From Flavobacteriales bacterium UBA2040 (GTDB lineage Bacteria > Bacteroidota > Bacteroidia > Flavobacteriales_D > Crocinitomicaceae), in NCBI GenBank assembly GCA_002332715.1, contig DDBE01000152.1, positions 1 through 13,204 on the forward strand: DNA of 13,204 bases. Direction: 5' to 3'. The first letter of the stretch is position 1. Every line of letters begins with the position of its first letter. The notes under the pieces are model-generated. The model saw only the letters and a list, made by a program, of their open reading frames with translations, was not told the origin of the DNA and ran no database searches. Below, piece after piece: positions 1 to 7,385 of the stretch. A program made the position numbers and the translations under genes.

Positions 1-876
1 CATTTTGGTGGAATTGATACCTATTACGCTCCATATATTCGATTGAATGGTAAAATGGAGATCAAAGCCAACTATGAACGCGACCTTCTTCCCGAAAACA
101 ATATCGTGCAAGAGCTCGTTCCGCAAGTCATGACGAATGATCCGGATGAATTTCTATTCGTTGTAAAATACGTTCAAAGTTTAGGATACAAGGAACTCAA
201 TTGGAATTTGGGTTGCCCGTATCCAATGGTAACGAAGCGCTGTATGGGTTCAGGTTTGATAAACGATCCTCAACGCATAGACGAAGTTCTTGAAAAAGCG
301 CACGAAGAATCGGACATTGTAGTTTCCATGAAGATGCGAATGGGGTATGAAAACCCAACTGAGATTTTAGATACCTTTCCTATTCTAGACAAGTATCCGA
401 TTAAAAACATTGGCATTCACGCTCGAATTGGGAAGCAATTGTACAAAGGTGGAGTGGACCTTGAATCTTTTCAAAACTGTTTGGACAAAACGAAACACAC
501 GATTTATTACAACGGTGATATTTGTTCTGTAGCTGATTTCCGCCGAACGCAAGACCTTTTTCCTTCCATCGAAAATTGGATGATTGGTCGTGGATTGATT
601 TCAGATCCCTTTCTCGCACAAATGATCAAAGCGGATAAGGAGGTTTATCCAGACAATCGATGGGAACTTTTCCGCAAGTTTCAATATGAATTGTTCGACG
701 AATACGCTGGAGCACTTTCTGGAAAAAGTCACGTACTTAAGAAAATGACCTCGTTTTGGGAGTATTTCTCCGCGAGTTTTTCCAATTCACATAAAGTGTT
801 TAAGAAAATCAAAAAAGCCAAATCAATCGATGCATATCACGAAGCGGTGGAAGACATTTTTAGAGAATTTGTTTGA
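1..876 (+). CDS. dus: tRNA-dihydrouridine synthase (5' truncated by the window edge)
   Basis: This enzyme reduces specific uridines in tRNA to 5,6-dihydrouridine using FMN and NADPH; it is cytoplasmic. The frame is already open at base 1, so the TTG at 43 is not the start: the preceding codons read HFGGIDTYYAPYIR, a typical Dus N-terminal segment. About 20 residues, including the FMN-loop start, probably lie outside the window. Of the family motifs I see LNWNLGCPYP with the presumed catalytic Cys in GCP (about residue 73 of the visible part), KMRMGY, the IHAR segment that usually contacts tRNA/FMN, YYNGDI, and MIGRGLISDPF, which closes the TIM barrel. A helical C-terminal domain follows. The visible part is 291 codons and the TGA stop is at 874-876. 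The family is secure; which Dus subfamily and which tRNA position it serves cannot be told from sequence alone. Confidence 0.95.
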   Translation, partial: HFGGIDTYYAPYIRLNGKMEIKANYERDLLPENNIVQELVPQVMTNDPDEFLFVVKYVQSLGYKELNWNLGCPYPMVTKRCMGSGLINDPQRIDEVLEKAHEESDIVVSMKMRMGYENPTEILDTFPILDKYPIKNIGIHARIGKQLYKGGVDLESFQNCLDKTKHTIYYNGDICSVADFRRTQDLFPSIENWMIGRGLISDPFLAQMIKADKEVYPDNRWELFRKFQYELFDEYAGALSGKSHVLKKMTSFWEYFSASFSNSHKVFKKIKKAKSIDAYHEAVEDIFREFV

Positions 877-911
877 TTAAATAATTCAATAATTGATTCA
901 TTTAATCAAAC
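871..911. repeat. 12-bp perfect inverted repeat spanning the dus stop codon
   Basis: GTTTGATTAAAT (871-882) and ATTTAATCAAAC (900-911) are exact reverse complements separated by 17 nt. The left arm contains the last Val codon and the TGA stop of dus. It could form an AT-rich RNA stem at the 3' end of the transcript, or be a protein site. It has no GC core and no T-tract directly after it, so it is not a classical terminator by itself. Confidence 0.6.
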
Positions 912-914
912 GAT

Positions 915-946
915 AAAAAGTAAGCTCAAAAGAGTTTTTACTTTTT
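915..946. terminator. Bidirectional terminator-like hairpin between convergent genes
   Basis: AAAAAGTAA (915-923) pairs with TTACTTTTT (938-946), and CTC (925-927) pairs with GAG (932-934) around an AAAA loop, with a small 1x3 internal loop. The A-run on one side and T-run on the other suit termination in both directions. It lies where dus (+) and the broken adhesin gene (-) converge; the adhesin stop codon (938-940) is inside it. The stem is AT-rich, so strength is uncertain. Confidence 0.5.
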
Positions 947-1689
947 CAAAATCTCAATTCCTGCTTTCAAGCCGTTTTCTGTTTCCAGTTCCACGAAATA
1001 AACACCATTCACACCTTCTATTTCTTAGTCGAAAACCTGAACATCGATAAAGGATTTTTGGCTCACCAGTTTTCTTTTCGCATCAAAAACTTTCGCATTG
1101 ATTTGCAAATAGTTTGCACCCAAATCGATTTTTAGATTCCTCTGCGTTGAATTTGGATAGACTTTCAAACCAGTTCCAAAATCATTTTCAAGTAAACCTA
1201 CTTTCGAAATCAAGAAACAATCCGAAGTATCTGAACAATCGTTTTCCGTAACAATGACTCAGTAACTTACATTTGCCATAGCAGTAAAGGTTTGATTCGT
1301 CGCTCCATTGATTGATGCATTTCCATTGTCGTAATCTATCCATTGGTAGCTCGCTGAACTTGCTTTGCCTGTAAGGTTACGTCTCCAATTAGCGACATTC
1401 CTGTGTTGGCGCTATTTATAGTCAAATTCAGATTAAGAATCGAATCGCAACCCGCTGCATTTGTTAAGGTTACACTGTATAGGTCTGTAGACGTATAGTT
1501 TTGCCCTGTCAATGCCCATGTATATGAATCACAAGCCGTTTCGATTATCGTTTCAGTTGAACCTTGACCTATTGTAAATATCAGAGTTATCATCGAGTCG
1601 CATCCTGCAGCATTAGGAATAATAGCAGAATGGATTCCAGACATGGTGTACAGCAATTCGTTAATTGGCCAAGTATAGGTAGTTGAGGT
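938..1689 (-). pseudogene. Decayed T9SS-secreted surface adhesin (repeats, Ig-like segment, type A sorting domain)
   Basis: Read on the minus strand, the order is: two ~51-residue YTW...NAAGCDS repeats, an Ig-like segment (SYQWIDYDNG... FTAMANVSY, stop, VIVTENDCSDTSDCF), and a T9SS type A sorting domain beginning ENDFGTGLKVYPN and ending NGVYFVELETENG...GIEILKK. Three lesions break it. A single-base deletion at about 1371-1372 changes frame (one added A would restore VTLTGKASS). An in-frame TGA lies at 1259-1261. An in-frame TAA lies at 1025-1027, just before the last 28 residues. The 5' part is absent: upstream of 1689 the frame meets a stop (1690-1692) and unrelated sequence, with no signal peptide. 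Intact relatives are large secreted adhesins exported by T9SS. The three lesions plus the missing 5' end favour a true pseudogene over sequencing error. Confidence 0.85.
1417..1677 (-). repeat. Two tandem ~51-residue adhesin repeats
   Basis: Copy 1 (minus strand, 1677-1525) begins YTWPINELLYT and contains PNAAGCDSMITL. Copy 2 (1524-1417, cut short) begins YTWALTGQNYT and contains TNAAGCDSILNL. The second YTW starts exactly 51 codons after the first. This repeat style is common in T9SS-secreted adhesins of Bacteroidota. The copies differ clearly at the DNA level, so the duplication is old. Confidence 0.75.
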
Positions 1690-1827
1690 TTACCAAAAAA
1701 AGCTCTTAATGGACTTCATTCCTTAATTTCTTCATGTTTCCTTTTCAGACAGAAATCGTAAGGAAATCCTATTCCAAATCTTTTAATGTAAATGTATTAA
1801 CAACGTTGTGCGATAAGATTTGAAAAA
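1690..1827. other. Gap holding a dispersed repeat and a weak 3' stem
   Basis: No gene is visible in these 138 bases. Positions 1705-1738 carry a short repeat related to 7518-7579 (listed separately). CAAATCTT (1775-1782) and AAGATTTG (1815-1822) could form a stem just after the lipoprotein stop, enclosing the palindrome ACAACGTTGT (1800-1809). There is no T-tract at the proper side, so terminator function is doubtful. A short minus-strand reading frame (GIGFPYDFCLKRKHEEIKE then stop) is present; I do not recognise it. Confidence 0.4.
1705..1738 (-). repeat. Short dispersed repeat, locus A
   Basis: The 22 bases 1705-1726 match the reverse complement of 7518-7539 with one mismatch. The overlapping 17 bases CTTAATTTCTTCATGTT (1722-1738) match 7563-7579 exactly in direct orientation. 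Locus A can be read as two tandem units of the form CTTAAT-(2-3 nt)-CTTCAT, whereas locus B carries them inverted. Both loci are intergenic next to decayed-looking sequence, which suggests a small mobile or repetitive element, origin unknown. Confidence 0.55.
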
Positions 1828-3024
1828 TTAATCCACCGAAGCCTCCAACTCTTCTTTCTTAACCTTGATTGTCGCAATTCGGTTAAAGCTGCCCATCAAG
1901 GTAACACGCGTCAGAATGATTAGACCACCATCTTGTGTTTGATGAAAATCGGCTGCTTTTAGCGGAACACTTTCGCCCAAGTATTTACTTCCTTTGAGCA
2001 CACTCGTTCCTTTTTCGTATAAACTAAGGAGCAGCTGATTGCTTTTAGTAGTAGACAAATAGACCGAATAGTCGGAGCTATTAATCGAAATATTTTTAAT
2101 CAAAATAGGACTTGATGCATCTATCTCAACTTTGCCTGTTGCGGGGATTGATTCGGCAATGTCAATTGTAGTAGGTGAAAGCGTAGCATTTGGGTTGAAA
2201 TACTGATTTGCAAATGAGAATCTCGCCAAGGAATATTTGTTGGCACCCAAAGGTAAAATGGCGTTCATACCGCCATCGAAAGCGGCTCCATTGTAGACGC
2301 CCGAAAAATCGAGATTGGCATCCATAAAAACGGTGGAGAAACTGTAATTGTTGAATCCACTTAGTACCACATAATCTTTTTCAGGAGTTACGCTGACGAA
2401 AAAAGGGAAGCGTTTGCCTGTGTAACTCAAGTGATCGACAATTTTATCTTCTACGTCAGTAAAAATTTGAACATTGCCCGAATTTTCAATTTGATCTAAA
2501 GTGCTGGAGATTTTGTAAATACCAGTTCTAAAAGAACTTCTAATGTAGTTCTGAATGTAAACGGCATCTCCAGCATCGGCAGCATACAGTGGATATTTGA
2601 GATCTGTAAATTGTTGAAATTCGACGGCGTTTTTTCCGTTTTCATCCACTTGCATCACGTATGTGAAGAGTCCAACGGCATCCATACAAACGAAATACAA
2701 ATTGCCATTTCGTTCGATTAAATTGGGCACTGCGTTCACGTATTTGGATGGTAAATCAAATTCCCAAAGCATATCGCCAACAGCATCGGTTTTCAGCAAA
2801 TGAATTTTCCAACCATTATAGGCGCTTAAAGTCAAATAACCGTTATCGTTCGTTCGTTCTATGCTCAAAGGGAAATAATTTCTATTTCCGTTATTGTCGT
2901 TGTAGACTTTAATAAACGATTCTTCGGGTTCGAACTCTTTTTTACATGATAAAAAAACTAGCCAAAAAGCAAGTAAAAACAAGAGATTGAAGGCAAATGT
3001 ATGGGAGAAATTATTTTTCATCAT
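1828..3024 (-). CDS. Lipoprotein with probable beta-propeller fold, function unknown
   Basis: A 398-residue protein. The N-terminus is a signal peptide II: a hydrophobic stretch (about residues 10-25) ends in the lipobox VFLSC with Cys27 as the lipidated residue. The mature end CKKEFEPEE is Lys- and acid-rich, partly resembling the lipoprotein surface-export signals known in Bacteroidota, so surface exposure is possible. The body has repeated short blocks of the type NGYLTLSAYNGWKIHLLKTD, NGNLYFVCMDAVG, and GGLIILTRV, in the style of beta-propeller blades; no catalytic motif is evident. The start codon overlaps the stop of the preceding barrel gene by 4 bp (ATGA), so it is probably translationally coupled. 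It is the last gene of the DUF1800/DUF1501 operon, which suggests a role as partner of those proteins at the cell surface. The gene is certain; its function is unknown. Confidence 0.85.
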   Translation of the reverse strand: MMKNNFSHTFAFNLLFLLAFWLVFLSCKKEFEPEESFIKVYNDNNGNRNYFPLSIERTNDNGYLTLSAYNGWKIHLLKTDAVGDMLWEFDLPSKYVNAVPNLIERNGNLYFVCMDAVGLFTYVMQVDENGKNAVEFQQFTDLKYPLYAADAGDAVYIQNYIRSSFRTGIYKISSTLDQIENSGNVQIFTDVEDKIVDHLSYTGKRFPFFVSVTPEKDYVVLSGFNNYSFSTVFMDANLDFSGVYNGAAFDGGMNAILPLGANKYSLARFSFANQYFNPNATLSPTTIDIAESIPATGKVEIDASSPILIKNISINSSDYSVYLSTTKSNQLLLSLYEKGTSVLKGSKYLGESVPLKAADFHQTQDGGLIILTRVTLMGSFNRIATIKVKKEELEASVD

Positions 3025-3881
3025 CTTCGTTTATAATATTTCTTACGTCTCAGAATGTTTGTGCTAATGGAGTTGTTTAAGGGAACTGAAACCGATAATT
3101 GAACGTTCAAAACCACCATTTTAAATTGATCAAAAACATCCAAATATTTCAGTGCAAAACCGTTTAAATCAGAATACCTATTTTCGTCGCTTATCACTTT
3201 GAACAACCCATATTTGACATTCCCTTCCAAACCAAATGTCACGTATTTCGTGTAATAATTGAGTCCTACACCACCAGTCAAGCCCAAATTGAACTTCCGC
3301 GTATTTTCTTTTATAGATACTTCGGCCGATGAAGCCAATTCATTGTCCGTTTCTTCACCATCGATGGTGTTATCGTAATGAATTATTTTTTTGGCTTGAT
3401 GTCTAAAATCCAATGAAACACCACCTTGAATATAGGGTTTCAATTGTCCGTTGGTTATTTCCCATCGTGCTTGAAGAGGCACCGTGAAATAGGAGATTTT
3501 TTGAACGTGGTGCATTTCTCGATTGAATTCTTGTTTGTTCACCGTATCCGTCCACGAATAATTGGTGAAGTATTTAAACCCAACCGATTGATAAGCAACA
3601 TCGCCTACCAGTGAAATGGAATTGGTTAAGTTAAAGCTGTAACGAATGCCAAATTGGGCACCTGGATTTTCGATTATATTATCATAATCTTTCTCCAGTC
3701 TTGCCGAATTGGAAGTCAATACGGAATATCGATCCGTAATTTTTGGAAGAGAAAAATTCACTCCACCAATCAAACTGAGATAGGATTTATTCTTATTGTG
3801 AACGGAGTAATTCTGTCCGTAGGTGAACTGCGAAAGTGCACTCAAAAGCAAAACAACACTTAGTTTAGTACTCAAAATCAT
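3021..3881 (-). CDS. Outer-membrane beta-barrel protein (PorT/OMP_b-brl-like)
   Basis: A 286-residue protein. The Sec signal peptide is MILSTKLSVVLLLSALSQFTYG, cleaved probably before Gln23. The rest alternates polar and aromatic residues in amphipathic strands with turns, for example YLSLIGGVNFSLP near the start, FGIRYSFNLTNSISLVGDVAYQS, and LKPYIQGGVSLDFRH, as in small 8-10-strand barrels of the PorT/OMP_b-brl group. The last strand (VVLNVQLSVSVPL) is followed by a basic tail, NNSISTNILRRKKYYKRR, which is unusual because such barrels normally stop at the final strand. Both ends overlap neighbours by 4 bp (ATGA): its start overlaps the DUF1501 stop and its stop overlaps the lipoprotein start. 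This implies coordinated translation. The family call is by overall pattern, not by a unique motif. Confidence 0.8.
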   Translation of the reverse strand: MILSTKLSVVLLLSALSQFTYGQNYSVHNKNKSYLSLIGGVNFSLPKITDRYSVLTSNSARLEKDYDNIIENPGAQFGIRYSFNLTNSISLVGDVAYQSVGFKYFTNYSWTDTVNKQEFNREMHHVQKISYFTVPLQARWEITNGQLKPYIQGGVSLDFRHQAKKIIHYDNTIDGEETDNELASSAEVSIKENTRKFNLGLTGGVGLNYYTKYVTFGLEGNVKYGLFKVISDENRYSDLNGFALKYLDVFDQFKMVVLNVQLSVSVPLNNSISTNILRRKKYYKRR

Positions 3882-5521
3882 TTTTGTAAAATTACCTTTT
3901 TTGTAATTGATACACTATTTGTTTTAAGCGTAAAAATATACGTTCCGCTTTGAAATTGTGAAAGATTAAAATCGAGACTGTGTTTTCCTTCGTTGGTATT
4001 TTCATCCACAAGAGTGGCAACAGATCGACCTGTTAAATCCATCACGTCAATTTCGACATGGCCTCCTTTGTGCAAATAATATTCGACGGTTGTCTTAGAT
4101 GAGCTTGGATTTGGATAACAATTCATCCACAGATTTTCCTTGAATAACTCGGTTGTACTCAAGGCCTTACATTGCACATAATCCACTCTGTTTTCAACGT
4201 AATCTTCAAATTTTACTTGAGTAATCGCAGGATCAGTAGCGCCGAACCAATCTTTTATGACTGAAGTAAAAACCTGACGGTAATCGTGTTGCATGGGAAT
4301 GTTTCCGTTTTGCAAGTTCGCCAAATCTGGATTTTCACCATAAACCCCCGGATTCAAGCAGGTTCCGAAAACCAACATCGGCGCTGCGTTTCCGTGATCC
4401 GTTCCATAACTCGAATTCGAGGTTGCTCTACGTCCAAATTCAGAATAGGTCATTGCCATCACACGATCGGCTAAACCAAGATTCTGCAAATCATCATAAA
4501 ATGCTTTCATCGCTGAAGAAATGTGATACATCAAAGCGGCATGTTTTCCCATGGTTGTGTTTGACGTTTCCACTTGGTTGGCATGCGTATCGAAACCGCC
4601 AATTCTACACGAAAAGACTTTTGTTCCGATGCCTCCAGCCAACAAACGTGCTATGATTTTCAATTGCGGTGCCAATGGATTATTTAAAGCTCCCGAAGGT
4701 GCAATGAATGGGTATAAGTCAGGATAAACGGTTGCTGAATTTGCTCCAGCATCATACACATCTTTCAATCGTTGCGCATACCCATTGGCTTGCTGTTCCA
4801 TTTGCATCATGTATTCGATTTCCTCACCTGCATGTGTATCTGGAAAATTAATCGGTGAAGCCGTGCCCACGCTATTGATCAAATTATAGAATGCATTTGG
4901 ATCTTGAATGGACAATCCTGCCGGAATTCCCTCATCGCGATGAAATGCTAAGGATACACCTGTTCCAATTTCTATTGCCAGAGGATCTGGGGTCGTTGGA
5001 TTGGGATAATTTGTCGGATACCCCGGATAATAATGTTCCAGATATCTTCCCATCCAGCCTGAACTTTCGTATTGGTCATAATCAACTCCCATGTGCCAAA
5101 TATCTCGGCTTCGGAAATGTGACCCATTGCTATTGGCATAGGAAACATTTTGGATAACAGCCAAGTGACCATTGTCGTACATTACTTTCGCTCCCGTCAT
5201 ATCTGGGTGTAAACCCACTTTTTTATTGTCGGGCTGCGTCATATCCAAAGGAATATATTGACGAGATCCCGTTTGTGGAATGGCGATATTCGGTCTTAAA
5301 TTGTAATAATTCCCATATTGATCTATCGGAATAACCATGTTTAGTCCGTCGTTTCCACCGTGTAATTCTACTAGAATCAACACGCGATCGTTCAAACTTT
5401 TCATGGCAATATCTTTCAAAAAACCATCCTTTTCAGCCGCATAGAGTGGAACTCCGTTGAGTTTTAGTAACATGCCGGAACCCAATAGGGCTGATATTCG
5501 TGCAAAGTCTCTTCTGTCCAT
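3878..5521 (-). CDS. DUF1501 protein with Tat-like N-terminus and T9SS type A sorting domain
   Basis: A 547-residue protein. DUF1501 is related to the alkaline phosphatase/sulfatase superfamily; its reaction is not established. Family motifs visible are ELHGGNDGLNMVIP (about residues 52-65), GGFDTHANQV, SEFGRR and GTDHGNAAP. The N-terminus MDRRDFARISALLGSGMLL has a twin Arg followed by a modest hydrophobic stretch, as in Tat signal peptides, which are common in DUF1501 proteins. The last 84 residues (464-547) are a T9SS type A sorting domain: NCYPNPSSSKTTVEYYL, MDLTGRSVATL, SGTYIFTLKT and a final KKVILQK. So the protein probably crosses the inner membrane folded and is then taken to the surface by T9SS. 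It lies 11 nt downstream of the DUF1800 gene, and its stop overlaps the barrel gene by 4 bp. Confidence 0.92.
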   Translation of the reverse strand: MDRRDFARISALLGSGMLLKLNGVPLYAAEKDGFLKDIAMKSLNDRVLILVELHGGNDGLNMVIPIDQYGNYYNLRPNIAIPQTGSRQYIPLDMTQPDNKKVGLHPDMTGAKVMYDNGHLAVIQNVSYANSNGSHFRSRDIWHMGVDYDQYESSGWMGRYLEHYYPGYPTNYPNPTTPDPLAIEIGTGVSLAFHRDEGIPAGLSIQDPNAFYNLINSVGTASPINFPDTHAGEEIEYMMQMEQQANGYAQRLKDVYDAGANSATVYPDLYPFIAPSGALNNPLAPQLKIIARLLAGGIGTKVFSCRIGGFDTHANQVETSNTTMGKHAALMYHISSAMKAFYDDLQNLGLADRVMAMTYSEFGRRATSNSSYGTDHGNAAPMLVFGTCLNPGVYGENPDLANLQNGNIPMQHDYRQVFTSVIKDWFGATDPAITQVKFEDYVENRVDYVQCKALSTTELFKENLWMNCYPNPSSSKTTVEYYLHKGGHVEIDVMDLTGRSVATLVDENTNEGKHSLDFNLSQFQSGTYIFTLKTNSVSITKKVILQK

Positions 5522-5532
5522 AATATTAAAGC

Positions 5533-7179
5533 TTAATAGAGTTGATATTCAGGCGATTGCATCATTGCTAAGGCTAGGTTCTCCAATTGAACACGTACAT
5601 TGGTATCGTCATTCGTATTGATGTAGGTAATCCATTCTACTGTCCAATTATTTGCCGAAAGGTTATCTAATAAAATAGTATCCTTGAAATAATTGAAGCG
5701 TTCAGGTGTTAATTGTATTGGAATCATCCAGGAGACCAATTCTTGCATCAGACTTAAGGAGTCACCAGGATTTGTGCAGTTGTCTTTTACGAATAAAACA
5801 AAGTCTAATTTTAATAATACCGCACTATTACCGTTTGTGAAACCATCAATTAAGTATTCAGCAAATTTGTACCGGTTGGCCAGATAATTGGATGAAATCC
5901 AGTACCGTTGAAAATCGGGTACTTGAAAATAAGCATCATAACCGGCAACATCATACGGCTCAAAAAAGGATAAGCCTTGTGAATCCAATTGATTTATAAG
6001 TTTGCTATATAAGGTATAGTTATTTTCTAAATCCGTTGTTTGGTCCGGAACATCCAAATCAAACAAGCGAATGGAACCTATTATCAAATCAAGTGGCGAT
6101 TTGATAATTGCTCCGATATTATTATCGTTCGTTGGCGCAGAATCGACATCGTAAAAATGTTCGCTGGCAAAAAGCATTTGTAAAACGGAAGTAATTTGAA
6201 AATTGTTTTGCTCCAAAGTTGCTGCGAGCGGACCGATTATATCTGTTTCAATTTCCGGAGTAATGTCGAAATAGACAAACTCACGATATATTCTTCGGCA
6301 AATATTTTTAGCTGTATGGGGTGAATTGAAAATCATATCAATCAAGTCATCCAATTCTTGGTATACACCTTGAACGGTGGTATTCGTTCCTAATACTCCA
6401 GTCGTTTGTATGAGCGTATTGTTGAATGCTGCCGTAAATTGCTTGTTGGTCACATCATGTTGCGAAGACATAGTGCCGTTGCCTTTCACTTTTCCCGTTG
6501 GAATATTCGTTATGGGATCTATGGTTTGGTAGCTGGTATCGGTACCCCAACCAGTCAGAACTTTTGTAAGCGCTTTGACATCGGTTTCTGTAAAATTGGT
6601 ATAATCTGTAGGTCCCACTTGTGAACCTTTTCCCACTGTGAAAAGCTCTAAAAATTCACGTCCAAAATTTTCCTGAGGATTGCCTTTCACGTTTTGATTA
6701 CCGTCCAAATGAATCAACATGGAATTATCAATGCAAATGGCTTTTGCCAGAGCTTTGTAATCGCCTAATGCATAAAAACGCAAGAGTCGCAAGTAATCTA
6801 AGGAAAACTGTGCTTTGTTTTCTACTCTTGAAATAATCAAGGGAATATGTGTGTGATAAAACCAGACCATCCGTTCGGTTAGGTTCGGACCTGAAGCACG
6901 CATATTTTCCATCCACCAACCGCTTGTAAACTCACTTATCGTATCTCCACCATGATTTGGGTGCGGTACATTTGGACTTACCCAATCCGTTCCCGTCAAA
7001 AAATCAATGGGTAAATTGGGCGGAAGTTGTGGCTGTATCAGTTGGTTAAAAGCAGCCGCTGCGGTCAAATTAGAAAAGGCTTGAATGTCTTGCAGCCGAG
7101 GACCAAAAGTCGCTCGACGTAACAAATGGGCAGCATTTTGAACTCCAAGAGTTCCTGTAATAGGGGTGAGAGATGCCAT
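5533..7179 (-). CDS. DUF1800 family protein, first gene of the operon
   Basis: A 548-residue protein. DUF1800 proteins are widespread partners of DUF1501 proteins; their biochemical role is unknown. Motifs visible are AAHLLRRATFGP (16-27), the WWMENMRASG...ERMVWFYHTHIP segment (about 88-113), NPQENFGREFLELFTVG (167-183) followed by DVKALTKVLTGWG, and a Cys/Arg-rich ICRRIYREFVYF. The ATG at 7177-7179 is chosen because the frame has no other ATG before a stop about 13 codons upstream. The N-terminus MASLTPITGTLGVQNAAH has no hydrophobic stretch, so no Sec or Tat signal peptide is visible. Either it stays in the cytoplasm or it is exported together with a partner. Eleven bases separate it from the DUF1501 gene downstream. 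Confidence 0.9.
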   Translation of the reverse strand: MASLTPITGTLGVQNAAHLLRRATFGPRLQDIQAFSNLTAAAAFNQLIQPQLPPNLPIDFLTGTDWVSPNVPHPNHGGDTISEFTSGWWMENMRASGPNLTERMVWFYHTHIPLIISRVENKAQFSLDYLRLLRFYALGDYKALAKAICIDNSMLIHLDGNQNVKGNPQENFGREFLELFTVGKGSQVGPTDYTNFTETDVKALTKVLTGWGTDTSYQTIDPITNIPTGKVKGNGTMSSQHDVTNKQFTAAFNNTLIQTTGVLGTNTTVQGVYQELDDLIDMIFNSPHTAKNICRRIYREFVYFDITPEIETDIIGPLAATLEQNNFQITSVLQMLFASEHFYDVDSAPTNDNNIGAIIKSPLDLIIGSIRLFDLDVPDQTTDLENNYTLYSKLINQLDSQGLSFFEPYDVAGYDAYFQVPDFQRYWISSNYLANRYKFAEYLIDGFTNGNSAVLLKLDFVLFVKDNCTNPGDSLSLMQELVSWMIPIQLTPERFNYFKDTILLDNLSANNWTVEWITYINTNDDTNVRVQLENLALAMMQSPEYQLY

Positions 7180-7210
7180 TTTAGTTGTGTTTGTGCCTCT
7201 AAAATAAGGC

Positions 7211-7224
7211 TTTTAACGTTAAAA
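7211..7224. promoter_or_regulatory. 14-bp perfect palindrome upstream of the DUF1800 operon
   Basis: TTTTAACGTTAAAA is a perfect palindrome located 32-45 bp upstream of the DUF1800 start codon. Its position near the expected promoter makes an operator plausible, but AT-rich palindromes of this size can occur by chance, and no cognate regulator is encoded nearby. Confidence 0.35.
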
Positions 7225-7385
7225 AGTAAGTTGGTCTTGTATTTTAAAACGGTGGAGTAGATGAATGGTTGTGTAAAGTGAGGAGTTATTTTCGTTGGTA
7301 TTCTATCTCGATTAGTTCAATAACTCTTTTCATAATTATTGTTTTAAAAATTAGTTATGTAGGTACGAGCTTTATAAACCTCTGA

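Noticed and set aside
43..45. TTG as the start of dus
   Set aside because: The frame is open to base 1 and encodes conserved Dus residues before the TTG, so the gene is cut by the window.
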